14,565 nt of DNA from Ruminococcus sp. GTDB lineage: Bacteria; Bacillota; Clostridia; Oscillospirales; Ruminococcaceae. The notes under the pieces were generated by a model that ran no database searches, was not told where the DNA came from, and was given only the letters and a program-made list of their open reading frames with translations. The stretch covers positions 1-14,565 of the forward strand of contig JAMPAO010000070.1 of assembly GCA_023667165.1 (NCBI GenBank), written 5' to 3'. Below, piece by piece: positions 1 through 7,235 of the stretch (position 1 is the first letter of the stretch; each line of letters starts with the position of its first letter). The translations under genes and the position numbers were made by a program.

Positions 1-61
1 GGCGAAGCATGATGCAAAAAAGACAAGTCAGACAGCGTTTCGGAAGTTTCCGAGGAGGTCT
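1..61. repeat. Right arm of a dispersed MITE-like repeat, cut by the window edge
   Basis: Positions 4-61 align without gaps to 9003-9060, with about 47 of 58 bases identical. The last stretch, from the CGGAAG motif to GAGGAGGTCT, is identical in both. The second copy is a complete element with terminal inverted repeats, so this is probably the right half of another copy whose left half lies outside the window. It ends 21 bases before the start of the anti-sigma gene at 83, in the same position relative to a gene as the copy at 8898-9060. That it is mobile is inference; the shared sequence is directly visible. Confidence 0.7.
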
Positions 62-82
62 AAGTGAAAGGAGCTGCAAAAA

Positions 83-1333
83 ATGAAAATAAACTGCAAA
101 ATAATCGAGGATCTGCTGCCGCTGTACGCAGATAAAATATGCTCGGAGGAGTCAAGAAAAACCGTAGAGGAGCATTGCCGAAGCTGCGCGCCGTGCAGGG
201 AAAAGCTGGATGCTATGAGCATTTCCCTGCCGGAGGATAAGGCGGAGGGCAGTCCCCAAAACCCCATGAAAAAGGTTCGGAGGCATTTCATAAAGGTGGC
301 TGTGACGACGTTTATGCTCTGTCTGCTGGCGTTCCCGCTGTACGGTATCATTATACTGGACAGCAACGACGCGGCATATCACTATCCGTCCTGGACGAGC
401 ATTTCCGCAGACAGGAAGATAAAAAAGCTGGCGGAGGATATCCAAAAGGGAAACGCTGAGGAGGCATTTCTTGACATTGCCGTAAGAGGCAGGGATATGA
501 GAATATACGATACGGAGAATGCAGAGGGTCTGATACGGTCGTATGCAGCGGTGTTCGGGAATTTTTTCTCAAAGTACCCCGTTGAATCCTATTATTTCAA
601 CGCAGGATATTCCAACGTAAACTATGACGGCAGCCTGAACCTTAATCTGGACAAGGCATATACGGACAATATCCGGTTTTATTTGCAGATAAACTATTAC
701 TCGGACGGCGGCAGGATATACATGAAGGACGCGATGCTTATATGCGATTCGGGCGAATACAGCTATTTCGACACGCCTAAATATTACGATATATCAAAAA
801 AACTGTCGCAGGATTTACCGTATATAAATTACCCCGGAGTTTCCGTGGCGGAAAATCTGGAGAACTGCTTCAAGGGAGATTATAACGCCGTGAGCAGCGC
901 GGTGATCACAAAGAAATACGCGGAGATCGTTCAAAGAGAGTGGAGCATAACCGCTGAATACGAAAAACTGAAAACCGTGGAAAAGGAGCAGTATACGGAC
1001 ATAGATGAGATAGTTCGGGAACGGCGCGATTATAAGGATAAAATGGGGAACGATCTGGAAAAGCTGTGCAGCGATTATACGTTCTCGCACGCTTATTATA
1101 CGCCTCCCGCCTACAATGCGGATCGTTTTATGGCTGATTATGATATGGCAGCGGCAAACTGCTGCTACTCACAATATATGGAACTGGTATTCAGCGATAA
1201 GGACGGCAAGGAGTTCAAAGTGCGTATCTTTGCAAAAATAAACTCCGCTTTTGAAGCTCCCTTTGCCAATATAAGCTACTCCGACGGCACGCCCCGTGAT
1301 TTTAAGATAGCTTTCGAGGAAATATTTATGTGA
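83..1333 (+). CDS. Zinc-finger anti-sigma-like single-pass membrane protein
   Basis: This 416-aa protein has an N-terminal zf-HC2-type domain at residues 1-45 with the H31-x3-C35-x2-C38 signature and an upstream Cys5, as in ZAS-type anti-sigma factors. A basic stretch at 63-67 is followed by one hydrophobic segment at about 68-92, which predicts a cytoplasmic zinc domain and a large extracellular domain of about 320 residues. The outer part is rich in Tyr, Asp and Asn and I cannot assign it to a family. The start is set by AAAGGAG at 67-73, nine bases before ATG. Such genes normally follow the gene of their ECF sigma factor. Here the upstream neighbour is the repeat arm at 1-61, so the partner is off-window or absent. 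Role by family: sequester a sigma factor at the membrane until a signal arrives. The anti-sigma call is fairly safe; the sensed signal is unknown. Confidence 0.8.
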   Translation: MKINCKIIEDLLPLYADKICSEESRKTVEEHCRSCAPCREKLDAMSISLPEDKAEGSPQNPMKKVRRHFIKVAVTTFMLCLLAFPLYGIIILDSNDAAYHYPSWTSISADRKIKKLAEDIQKGNAEEAFLDIAVRGRDMRIYDTENAEGLIRSYAAVFGNFFSKYPVESYYFNAGYSNVNYDGSLNLNLDKAYTDNIRFYLQINYYSDGGRIYMKDAMLICDSGEYSYFDTPKYYDISKKLSQDLPYINYPGVSVAENLENCFKGDYNAVSSAVITKKYAEIVQREWSITAEYEKLKTVEKEQYTDIDEIVRERRDYKDKMGNDLEKLCSDYTFSHAYYTPPAYNADRFMADYDMAAANCCYSQYMELVFSDKDGKEFKVRIFAKINSAFEAPFANISYSDGTPRDFKIAFEEIFM

Positions 1334-1393
1334 TTTTTGTGCTAAATTTACATTTTTCAGCTTTAATCGCCTGAAAGTCTGTAGGGATTTTAC

Positions 1394-1423
1394 TTGAAAT
1401 TTCCGCCCGAAAAATGATATAAT
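1394..1423 (+). promoter_or_regulatory. Predicted promoter of nadA
   Basis: TTGAAA at 1394-1399 and TATAAT at 1418-1423 are separated by 18 bases, and the -10 box is extended (TGA before TATAAT). It lies 37 bases before the nadA start. I saw no clear NiaR-type palindrome, so the gene may be constitutive or controlled by something not recognisable here. Confidence 0.7.
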
Positions 1424-1460
1424 ATGTATATATAATCAAAATAAAGCGGAGTTGAAATAT

Positions 1461-2375
1461 ATGCTCAAGGACATTCAGGAAAAAATACTGCGGCTGAAAA
1501 AGGAGCGGAACGCCTGCATTCTCGCCCACTGCTATCAAAGCCACGATATACTGGAAATAGCCGATTTTACGGGCGATTCCTTCGGTTTGGCGAGAAACGC
1601 CGCAAAAACCGGCTGCGAAATGATCGTTATGTGCGGCGTTCGGTTCATGGCGGAAACGTGCAAGATACTTTCCCCCGAAAAACGGGTGTATCTTCCCCGC
1701 CCCGAAGCGGGCTGCCCCATGGCGGAGATGCTTGACGTGCAGATACTTACCCAGCTAAAGGAAATGTACAGCGACTATGCGGTGGCGGTTTACATAAACT
1801 CCACCATGGAGCTGAAAACCATCTGCGACGTATGCGTTACCTCCTCATCGGCGGTGAATATCATAAAGAAAATGGACGCGGAAAAGATACTTTTCGTCCC
1901 CGACTGCAACTTGGGAGATTATGTCCGCAGGCAGGTGCCGGAAAAGGAATTCAAGCTCATAAGCGGCGGTTGTCCCACCCATGCAAGGCTTTCCGTGGAG
2001 GATATCAAAAAGGCAAGAGAAGCTCACCCCGACGCCCTGCTCCTGCTGCACCCCGAATGTCAGCCGGAGCTTGTGGCGGCGGCCGATTTCGTGGGCAGCA
2101 CCACGGAGATCATGAACTATGCGGCAAAAAGCGATAACAGTACCTTCATTATCGGCACGGAGAACAGCATTGTGCAGCATCTGGGCATCGAACACCCCGA
2201 AAAGAAATTCTATGCCCTGTCAAAGGACTGCGTTTGCCGCAATATGAAGATAACCACTATTGCGGACGTGCTTCACTGCCTCGAGGGTACGGACGGGGAA
2301 GAGATAACCGCCCCGGAGGACACTCTTGCAAAGGCTCGGCGGTGCATTGATGAAATGCTGCGGCTGGGCGGGTGA
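1461..2375 (+). CDS. nadA: Quinolinate synthase NadA
   Basis: This 304-aa protein condenses iminoaspartate with dihydroxyacetone phosphate to quinolinate, in de novo NAD synthesis in the cytoplasm. Family motifs are clear: the N-terminal AHCYQSHDILEIADFTGDS region, and the three Cys that bind the 4Fe-4S cluster, in the contexts VMCGV, SGGCPTH and KDCVCRNM. The YINSTMELK and CVTSSSAV stretches are also typical. Length matches the short (about 300 aa) NadA type. An in-frame TTG at 1452 would start directly on the GCGGAG site (1446-1451), whereas ATG at 1461 is nine bases away, so I chose 1461. It normally travels with nadB and nadC. Here nothing of them follows; an IS-derived element begins 16 bases after the stop, so the downstream operon may have been lost. 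Confidence 0.95.
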   Translation: MLKDIQEKILRLKKERNACILAHCYQSHDILEIADFTGDSFGLARNAAKTGCEMIVMCGVRFMAETCKILSPEKRVYLPRPEAGCPMAEMLDVQILTQLKEMYSDYAVAVYINSTMELKTICDVCVTSSSAVNIIKKMDAEKILFVPDCNLGDYVRRQVPEKEFKLISGGCPTHARLSVEDIKKAREAHPDALLLLHPECQPELVAAADFVGSTTEIMNYAAKSDNSTFIIGTENSIVQHLGIEHPEKKFYALSKDCVCRNMKITTIADVLHCLEGTDGEEITAPEDTLAKARRCIDEMLRLGG

Positions 2376-2391
2376 TGTCAAATATATAATA

Positions 2392-2831
2392 GGCTGTTCC
2401 TTGATAGCTAAAGCAAAAAATTATGATGTTTTCAAACCTCTGCTCTTCTTCGGACTTTCTCGTTCCCGTTGCGTCGGGGATGACTTTAATGCTTTTACTG
2501 TATATACAAATAATTTCAGTGCGTATTTCAATAATATTTTCTTCCTGCAATGCTTCAAAAATACGGTCTATCGTACCTTTTTACACCAACGATTAAATTT
2601 GACATATATCGTGTGCCAGTTTCCGTACTCATTCGGCAGTGCTCTTCATTTGCAGCCGTTTTCGATCATGTACGGTAACCCGCATAAAAAAATATAATTT
2701 GATATTGTTGGCTTCTTGCGCGGTATCGAGCATTAAATGCTCTATCCGCGCAAATTTTTCTTTGCTTAATTTCATTATTTTATTATATCATACTTTTTCT
2801 TGTTTTGATAGCGGTTTATGGGAACAGGATC
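2392..2831 (-). mobile_element. Internally deleted copy of an IS5-family (IS427-like) element
   Basis: From about 2444 to 2831 this matches 4155-4535 of the full-length copy. The stretch running from CATTTGCAG (about 2648) to about 2811 is essentially identical, and the rest is more divergent. The right terminus GGGAACAGGATC is followed by TA. The left boundary at 2392 (GGCTGTTCC, preceded by TA) and the short match around 2405-2425 to the left end of the other copy suggest that about 380 bases of the centre were deleted; this left boundary is inference. The right end sits inside a toxin-tail reading frame (after the codons for QYEL). Confidence 0.75.
2440..2775 (-). pseudogene. Truncated IS5-family transposase (N-terminal part)
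   Basis: Reading starts at ATG 2775-2773 (MKLSKEKFARIEHLM) but needs frame changes. One is right after that segment. Another is at the A-run near 2580, where five A replace the six of the other copy. The later part reads QEENIIEIRTEIIC, then IYSKSIKVIPDA, where the full copy has VDSTSVKVHPDA. The Asp that would be the first catalytic residue of the DDE triad is therefore Tyr here. The C-terminal half is missing. Nonfunctional. Confidence 0.75.
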
Positions 2832-2996
2832 TAATTCATATTGCGTACCTTCGTCAGGATAACCAAAGGCAGCATTTGCTATGGTACTTGTAACCTCAAA
2901 ATCCTCATTTACATAATAAACATGATATGCATTATCATTTTTATTTCTCTCCGAAGATTTCAATATAACCTGCCAATCGTATAATTTCGCTGTTTC
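2832..2996 (-). pseudogene. C-terminal tail of a TNT-type NAD glycohydrolase toxin (tail B), cut by IS
   Basis: An open frame begins right after a stop codon (2999-2997) and has no ATG. It reads a segment with NAYHVYYVNEDFEVTS, then AAFGYPDEGTQYEL, where it meets the terminus of the IS copy at 2831. This pattern (YHVY.V, then A.AFG.P..G.QYEL) is the end of the TNT domain (tuberculosis necrotizing toxin, DUF4237), found at the C-terminus of many polymorphic toxins. It is a paralogue of the tail at 3229-3399. The final part of the domain is not found beyond the IS, so sequence was lost there. No catalytic N-terminal part remains. Confidence 0.7.
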
Positions 2997-3001
2997 TTAT
3001 T

Positions 3002-3232
3002 CTACTCAATAATATAAAAAAGTTTAAGAACTCCTTTACACGCATCCGATTCCGAATCATAATAAGTCAATCTTGAAACCTTACCTCGTTCAGTATAATA
3101 AACTTTCCATCTACCTTCTTCTTCCTCCATACATATTTTTTGATCTGTATTACCGTATCCATCAATGTTATAATACCACTCTGGAATATTATTCCTACTA
3201 AGTACCTGTTTCAACTCTGTTTTATTCATCAT
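3002..3232 (-). CDS. Small immunity-like protein (Imm59-like, tentative)
   Basis: This 76-aa acidic, soluble protein has no signal or membrane segment. The central GRWKVYYTERGKVSRL and the following YYDSESDAC resemble small immunity proteins of polymorphic toxin loci, which I recall as the Imm59 type; the exact family is tentative. The start ATG (3232-3230) overlaps the TGA of the preceding toxin tail (ATGA), and its GGAGGT site lies inside the codons of that tail, so the two were translated as a coupled toxin-immunity pair. A second ATG follows directly (3229) and could also be used. It is intact although the toxin in front is only a tail, so it could be an orphan immunity gene that still protects against sibling toxins. 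That role is inference. Confidence 0.6.
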   Translation of the reverse strand: MMNKTELKQVLSRNNIPEWYYNIDGYGNTDQKICMEEEEGRWKVYYTERGKVSRLTYYDSESDACKGVLKLFYIIE

Positions 3233-3399
3233 TTTACCTCCGTTAATTTTCCATCATTAATTAGTGCGTGTACTGTATCGCTTAATTCATACTGTATACC
3301 ACCACCAGGGCAATTAAATGCCGGTGCTATTTCCGCACTAGTAACAGTAATATCCTCATTAACATAATACACATGATACGCATTGTTATTTTGAATGTT
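3229..3399 (-). pseudogene. C-terminal tail of a TNT-type toxin domain (tail A)
   Basis: The frame encodes about 55 residues without a start codon, opening directly after a TGA (3402-3400). It contains NAYHVYYVNEDITVTSAEIA, then PAFNCPGGGIQYELSD, and ends with TVHALINDGKLTEVK and a stop. The I.PAF..PGGG.QYEL pattern and the closing helix ending LINDGKL.E are those of the TNT domain, an NAD glycohydrolase. The upstream catalytic part is absent, so it cannot be active. Its stop overlaps the start of the immunity-like gene. The tail begins ten bases after the stop of the gene at 3409-3651, which fits a chain of displaced toxin tips and immunity genes. Confidence 0.75.
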
Positions 3400-3408
3400 T
3401 CATACTTT

Positions 3409-3651
3409 TTAAGATTGTTTGGAAATATTATTAGGATAGACTCCCCTTTCATCATAATATTTTTTTATTCTTGCAGTCAGTTGAAAAGCGGTTGATTTAG
3501 GTGCAAATTTATCCACTCCCTCTACCTTTTGAATTGTAAAAGGGTTCTTGCCTATTACTAAACGTCCCTGCATACTGTCGTCAATTCCATATGAATATTC
3601 CACAGTCGTGTCATCTTCATATATAATTTTTCCGGTTATATATACTCCCAT
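3409..3651 (-). CDS. Small unassigned protein, possible immunity protein
   Basis: This 80-aa protein starts at ATG 3651 with GAGGT seven bases upstream. It is mostly polar, probably a small beta-rich fold (YITGKIIYEDDTTVEYSYG) followed by a helix ending in PNNISKQS. No signal peptide or membrane segment. I do not recognise the family. Its place in front of a TNT tail and another small immunity-like gene on the same strand suggests an immunity gene of an earlier toxin module, but the sequence alone does not prove it. The full-length IS starts 62 bases upstream and probably removed whatever preceded it. Confidence 0.5.
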   Translation of the reverse strand: MGVYITGKIIYEDDTTVEYSYGIDDSMQGRLVIGKNPFTIQKVEGVDKFAPKSTAFQLTARIKKYYDERGVYPNNISKQS

Positions 3652-3713
3652 AATTTTACCTCATTCATTTTTTAATTTTTTTGTCTCATCATTTTAGTAA
3701 ATAATTCTGTCTA

Positions 3714-4535
3714 GATCCTGTTCACATAAAAAACCGCATCAAAAATCATAGCCAAAGCAAGAACCCCCAATACATCACATCAAGTTTATCATAACGTGTA
3801 AAAACACGGCGGAAGCGTTTTATCCGTAAAAAATACCGTTCAACTTCATTGCGCCGTTTGTAAAGTTCTTTATCGTATTTCCAAGGCTCTTTTCGGTTTC
3901 TTTTCGGCGGTACAACAGGTATAAATCCCTGTTTGACGGCAAGTTCACGCATTTCACTATCTTCATATGCCCTGTCCATAAGCAGATAATGATCATGCTC
4001 CGAATAAATGCTTTCAATAAGTTTTCTCCCCTCGGGTGCGTCGTGCTTATTGCCTGCGTACAAACGAAAAATTACTGCATATCGCGCAGACGCGGAAGCC
4101 AAATGAATCTTTGTTGTGAACCCCCTTTTGAACATCCTATGCTTTGCTCCCCTTCGGACTTTCTCGCTCCCACCGCGTCGGGGTGGACTTTAACACTCGT
4201 ACTGTCTACACAAATAATTTCAGTGCGTATTTCAATAATATTTTCTTCCTGCAACGCCTCAAAAATACGGTCTATCGTACCTTTTTTACACCAACGATTA
4301 AATTGACATATATCATATGCCAATTTCCGTACTCATTCGGCAGTGCCCTCCATTTGCAGCCGTTTTCGATCATGTACGGTAACCCGCATAAAAAAATATA
4401 ATTTGATATTGTTGGCTTCTTGCGCGGTATCGAGCATTAAATGCTCTATCCGCGCAAATTTTTCTTTGCTTAATTTCATTATTTTATTATATCATACTTT
4501 TTCTTGTTTTGATAGTGGTTTGTGGGAACAGACTC
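3714..4535 (-). mobile_element. Full-length 822-bp IS5-family (IS427-like) insertion sequence, decayed
   Basis: The ends are GATCCTGTTCAC (3714-3725) and, read inward from 4535, GAGTCTGTTCCC: imperfect terminal inverted repeats with 9 of 12 bases matching. TA flanks both sides (3712-3713 and 4536-4537), a typical target duplication of IS427-type elements. The size fits the group. It interrupts an IS1182-type transposase remnant at its right end, so it is the younger of those two. Same orientation as the deleted copy at 2392-2831, which gives a composite-like arrangement around 2834-3711. Confidence 0.85.
3746..4479 (-). pseudogene. IS5-family transposase, frameshifted
   Basis: The encoded protein is a DDE transposase of IS5/IS427 type: N-terminal PRKKPTISN and YMIENGCKWRALPNEYGNWH, then FNRWCKKGTIDRIFEALQ, the first catalytic Asp in ICVDSTSVKVHPDA, the second in DHYLLMDRAYEDSEMR, and a C-terminal ERYFLRIKRFRRVFTRYDKL with the catalytic Glu. 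The frame changes several times. One change lies after the first 15 codons (shared with the deleted copy). One is a missing base at about 4303 (the other copy has it). One is at the run CCCCCTTTT 4121-4129. One is near the C-terminus, where LAMIFDAVFYVNRI continues in another frame. The change at 4121-4129 could be the normal programmed frameshift between OrfA and OrfB; the others look like decay. The element is therefore probably immobile on its own. Confidence 0.8.
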
Positions 4536-4537
4536 TA

Positions 4538-4676
4538 ATAAATCTTTGTAAAATCCACTGCCGCGTCAATTTTCGCAGCAAATGTTCCTTTGGCACAAAA
4601 TCGTCTATGTGTATTATCTCGCCTTGATTTTTCCGTTAGTTCCTTTTTCAATATCTTTATCATCCTGTTTTATCAT
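4538..4676 (-). pseudogene. IS1182-type transposase N-terminal fragment
   Basis: Read on the minus strand, the segment encodes EIIHIDDFVPKEHFAAKIDA followed by AVDFTKIY. This matches the N-terminus of IS1182-family transposases, whose usual form is an I.DFVP.DHLLRKID...DFSFIYD pattern. The frame stops exactly at the TA next to the IS5-family insertion (4536-4537). The part in front (from ATG 4676) needs one frameshift to join. Only about 45 residues survive. Confidence 0.6.
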
Positions 4677-4688
4677 ACCATATTAAGC

Positions 4689-4720
4689 AGAAAAAGTCCA
4701 GCGAAAGCTGAACTTTTTCT
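4689..4720 (-). terminator. Hairpin terminator of the DJ-1/AGE operon
   Basis: A 14-bp stem (AGAAAAAGTYCAGC) closes a four-base loop; one position is a G-U pair on the minus strand. A T-rich run lies in the 3' arm on either strand, so it may work in both directions. It lies 89 bases after the AGE stop codon, with no gene between. Confidence 0.6.
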
Positions 4721-4809
4721 GTAAAATCGAAACGGACTGCGCTGACGATGGATACAGAGGGACTTTTTGACCATCGGGATAACCGCAAAATATTGAAATT
4801 CTTAAAAGC

Positions 4810-6267
4810 TCAGTGCAGACCGTTATATGTAATGCCGTAAATGCTGTTTCCGTCGGGCAGGAAGCTTACCGCTCCCTTTTTATAAATTCCCGTAATATTG
4901 CCAAAGAACATATAAGGCGCTACGGTTAAGTGCGAAACACGTTCCCACTCCGGCAGAGCGTAATAAACCTCGATTTCCTGCCCCTTTAATCTTGCGGCCG
5001 TCATATAGCCGAAAAGCGCGTGTTCAAAGCTGTGCAGCGAAGTTTTCCAATTGTGTACCTTCGGATAATTGGGCATTGGCGTGTCATCGCTGCCGCTTAC
5101 CATATGCCATATCTCGCCGTACTCATGGTCGACCATTTTATCAAACCAATAACGGTGCGTATTGTTAAGATAATTGTAGTACCATGGGTCATGCATGGAA
5201 AGTATTTCCGCCGCCTGATCAAGCTCTGCAAGTATCCACCACTCCTTGTCGGTATCAAGAGAGCCGTCCTCATTGAAACGGCGCGCCCATGAACCTGTTT
5301 GCTCGATATATGCCTCTTTCAGTATCTTATCTATTTTAGGCCTTGCAAAATCAACATAAAATGGATCGCCGAGAAGCTCGCCTATTTTTAAAATTACCCA
5401 GAACGTCTTTACCGAATGTCCGAAATCGGTATGATCCGTTCCCAGCGACATACTTTCGGATGTGTCCTCGGTTCCCCAGAAAAATTCGTAATGCTCGCTG
5501 TAAAACTGAGTTATCAGTATATCGGCGATTTTTTTCATATCTTTTTTCCAAACGGTACGGTAAGGCTCGGGCAGGCTCGGAGTGATCATCAGCATATACG
5601 CGTAAAGCTGATCGAGCTGCGCCACTATTTGGACCTGTGAATCCTTTTCGTTTTCATGCTTTGGATACCAGGTGATATAGCCTTTGCCGTCGTCCATATA
5701 GGTTTTGAATATATAATCCTTTATCTGGATTATGCGGTGCATTATTCCCGCATCATGGGTGAGAAAATAGTACATTCCCAAGCCGGTAAGACCGTAAGCC
5801 AGATCCTGACTTGTCCTCGACATTCTGTCGCAGTCCCATTCCTTCGTGCTTATGCTTTTTTTAACGAACATACCGTAATTGCCGTCCATAGCGTCTACAA
5901 GAGCCAGCGCGCCCTTGCGGCAAAGCTCCAGATATTTCGGTATACCCGTCATATGAAAGGCTATACCGTAAGCGTAGGTTTGCCTTGAATGAGCCCGTAT
6001 AAAATTATTGTCCGTTTCAACGAGTCCCGCCGTGTCTTTATCGGCAAGGGCGGCTTTCAGCTCTTCGGGGAGATTGTTGGGATTGATTTTATCTCCCTTG
6101 TTGGAACGGTACGTGGGGAACAGTCCGTCCTGCATTTCGTAAGCATCCGGTCTGTCCCAAAATTTCATAAGGTCGTTTTTCAGATGCTCGACCCACTTTT
6201 CGGGACCGACAGCCTCGCTTATCAGTTCCCTGACGTTTTTTTCTTTTTGAAGTAATGCGGTACTCAT
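4810..6267 (-). CDS. AGE-family (N-acylglucosamine 2-epimerase-like) sugar epimerase/isomerase homologue
   Basis: This 485-aa cytoplasmic protein is of the alpha6/alpha6-barrel AGE superfamily, whose members epimerise or isomerise sugars such as cellobiose, mannose and GlcNAc. Conserved positions, using cellobiose 2-epimerase of Ruminococcus albus as the known guide: R95-x2-Y98 (RQTY), H284 and W290 in GHSVKTFW, W344 and E348 in KEWWILAELD, and H412 in WKTSLHS. The position three after H284, a Glu in characterised members, is Lys287 here. The protein is 60-90 residues longer than typical members. The start at 6267 (MSTALLQ) is preceded by an AGAGG site and lies 17 bases after the upstream stop; an ATG 72 bases earlier would overlap that gene and lacks a better site. 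Operon with the DJ-1/PfpI-like gene. Family assignment is strong; substrate and activity are unknown. Confidence 0.8.
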   Translation of the reverse strand: MSTALLQKEKNVRELISEAVGPEKWVEHLKNDLMKFWDRPDAYEMQDGLFPTYRSNKGDKINPNNLPEELKAALADKDTAGLVETDNNFIRAHSRQTYAYGIAFHMTGIPKYLELCRKGALALVDAMDGNYGMFVKKSISTKEWDCDRMSRTSQDLAYGLTGLGMYYFLTHDAGIMHRIIQIKDYIFKTYMDDGKGYITWYPKHENEKDSQVQIVAQLDQLYAYMLMITPSLPEPYRTVWKKDMKKIADILITQFYSEHYEFFWGTEDTSESMSLGTDHTDFGHSVKTFWVILKIGELLGDPFYVDFARPKIDKILKEAYIEQTGSWARRFNEDGSLDTDKEWWILAELDQAAEILSMHDPWYYNYLNNTHRYWFDKMVDHEYGEIWHMVSGSDDTPMPNYPKVHNWKTSLHSFEHALFGYMTAARLKGQEIEVYYALPEWERVSHLTVAPYMFFGNITGIYKKGAVSFLPDGNSIYGITYNGLH

Positions 6268-6284
6268 AATATCAGCCTCTTTCT

Positions 6285-6911
6285 TTATTTTATTGGATTT
6301 TGCGAGATCTTTACGCAGGTTTCCGCAACAGCGGAGCAATACGCATTAATATCGGCAGCCGAACGTCCTGTCACCAGATCTCTGTCGATCACAACGTGGG
6401 ATTCGTCGGGAACATATATCGCTCCCGCGTTTATCACATCTGCAAGAACAACGGTATGACATATTACTCTGCGGTTTTTCAGCAGCTCGGGAACGGGAGT
6501 TAAGATCCACAAAGCGTGACAAAGCGCGCCCTTAACAATGTTTGGATTCATCATTGCGTTTGCCATAAATTTTACCGCAGCAGGGGAACGCACCAGATCG
6601 GCGTTTGCAAGACACCCTTTCGGCGGGATTTCGCGAAGCCTTACGGCTACATAATTTGCGGCGGTAAGAACGATTGCGTAATCATTTGGATTTGCGTCCG
6701 CAATTTCTTTTGTAACGACCATTGTTTCAGCATGCTTTTCCTCGGAATCGACATCGCTGACAATGGTACGCTGCGGTTCTCCCCACAGGTACGTCATGAA
6801 ATCCACCTCCGCGCCCTGTTCCTCAAAGAAATAACGGTAGTGGCGGATCTCACTCGGAATATACTCCGTTTCGACCAGCACTGCGACTTTTTTGCCTGTT
6901 AAATCCGGCAT
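6285..6911 (-). CDS. DJ-1/PfpI-family protein
   Basis: This 208-aa cytoplasmic protein has a flavodoxin-like class I amidotransferase fold. The nucleophile elbow is GALCHALWIL with Cys131-His132 (usual form ICHG). The N-terminal VETEYIPSE supplies a Glu at residue 16, equivalent to the acidic residue that tunes the Cys in PfpI and DJ-1. The C-terminal DRDLVTGRSAADINAYC matches the NLVTGRGP.D region of the family. Members include deglycase-, glyoxalase-, hydratase- and peptidase-like proteins; which applies here cannot be read from sequence. An in-frame GTG at 6920 lies one base from the AGGAGG site (6922-6927), so ATG 6911 at ten bases is preferred. It is first gene of the operon with the AGE-family gene, which suggests a sugar or sugar-derived carbonyl substrate (inference). 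Confidence 0.85.
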   Translation of the reverse strand: MPDLTGKKVAVLVETEYIPSEIRHYRYFFEEQGAEVDFMTYLWGEPQRTIVSDVDSEEKHAETMVVTKEIADANPNDYAIVLTAANYVAVRLREIPPKGCLANADLVRSPAAVKFMANAMMNPNIVKGALCHALWILTPVPELLKNRRVICHTVVLADVINAGAIYVPDESHVVIDRDLVTGRSAADINAYCSAVAETCVKISQNPIK

Positions 6912-7007
6912 TTCAATCACTCCTCCTCTGCGCTGCGATGTTCAGAAATACGCGTGTTTCTACATAATATGACATAACTTATGAATTTTTGTAACACATA
7001 TTATTCC

Positions 7008-7092
7008 ATAATCGGCAGAATCAACAAAATGATATTTCTATTTTATACAATTTTGCCCATCATTGAGATCAGTGGCAAAAGCAGCCGATTAT
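7008..7092. promoter_or_regulatory. Nested inverted repeats in the divergent intergenic region
   Basis: The region 6921-7235 has no gene and separates the DJ-1/AGE operon from the Xre/sigma operon. It holds two nested perfect inverted repeats: ATAATCGGC (7008-7016) with GCCGATTAT (7084-7092), and inside them TTTTGCC (7051-7057) with GGCAAAA (7074-7080). They could be operators for the Xre protein or another regulator of either operon. A TATAAT near 7193 is a possible -10 for the Xre gene, without a good -35. Function is unproven. Confidence 0.4.
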
Positions 7093-7235
7093 ATCTGCCG
7101 GATTTATTTTAAATTAAAAACATATAATTTATAAAACTATATATTTAATTATATCCGTAAGTTTCTTATCTTTTGCAAAAATATGGTTATAATAGGTATA
7201 AATAAACTTGATAGATATAGAAAGCGGGAATAATT

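Noticed and set aside
1452..1454. TTG as start of NadA
   Set aside because: It directly abuts the GCGGAG site with no spacer; ATG nine bases downstream has proper spacing and fits the NadA N-terminus.
4121..4129. Clear programmed -1 frameshift site of the IS5-family transposase
   Set aside because: The A4G5 run is suggestive, but slippage pairing there is imperfect and the gene has other true frameshifts, so I do not claim function.
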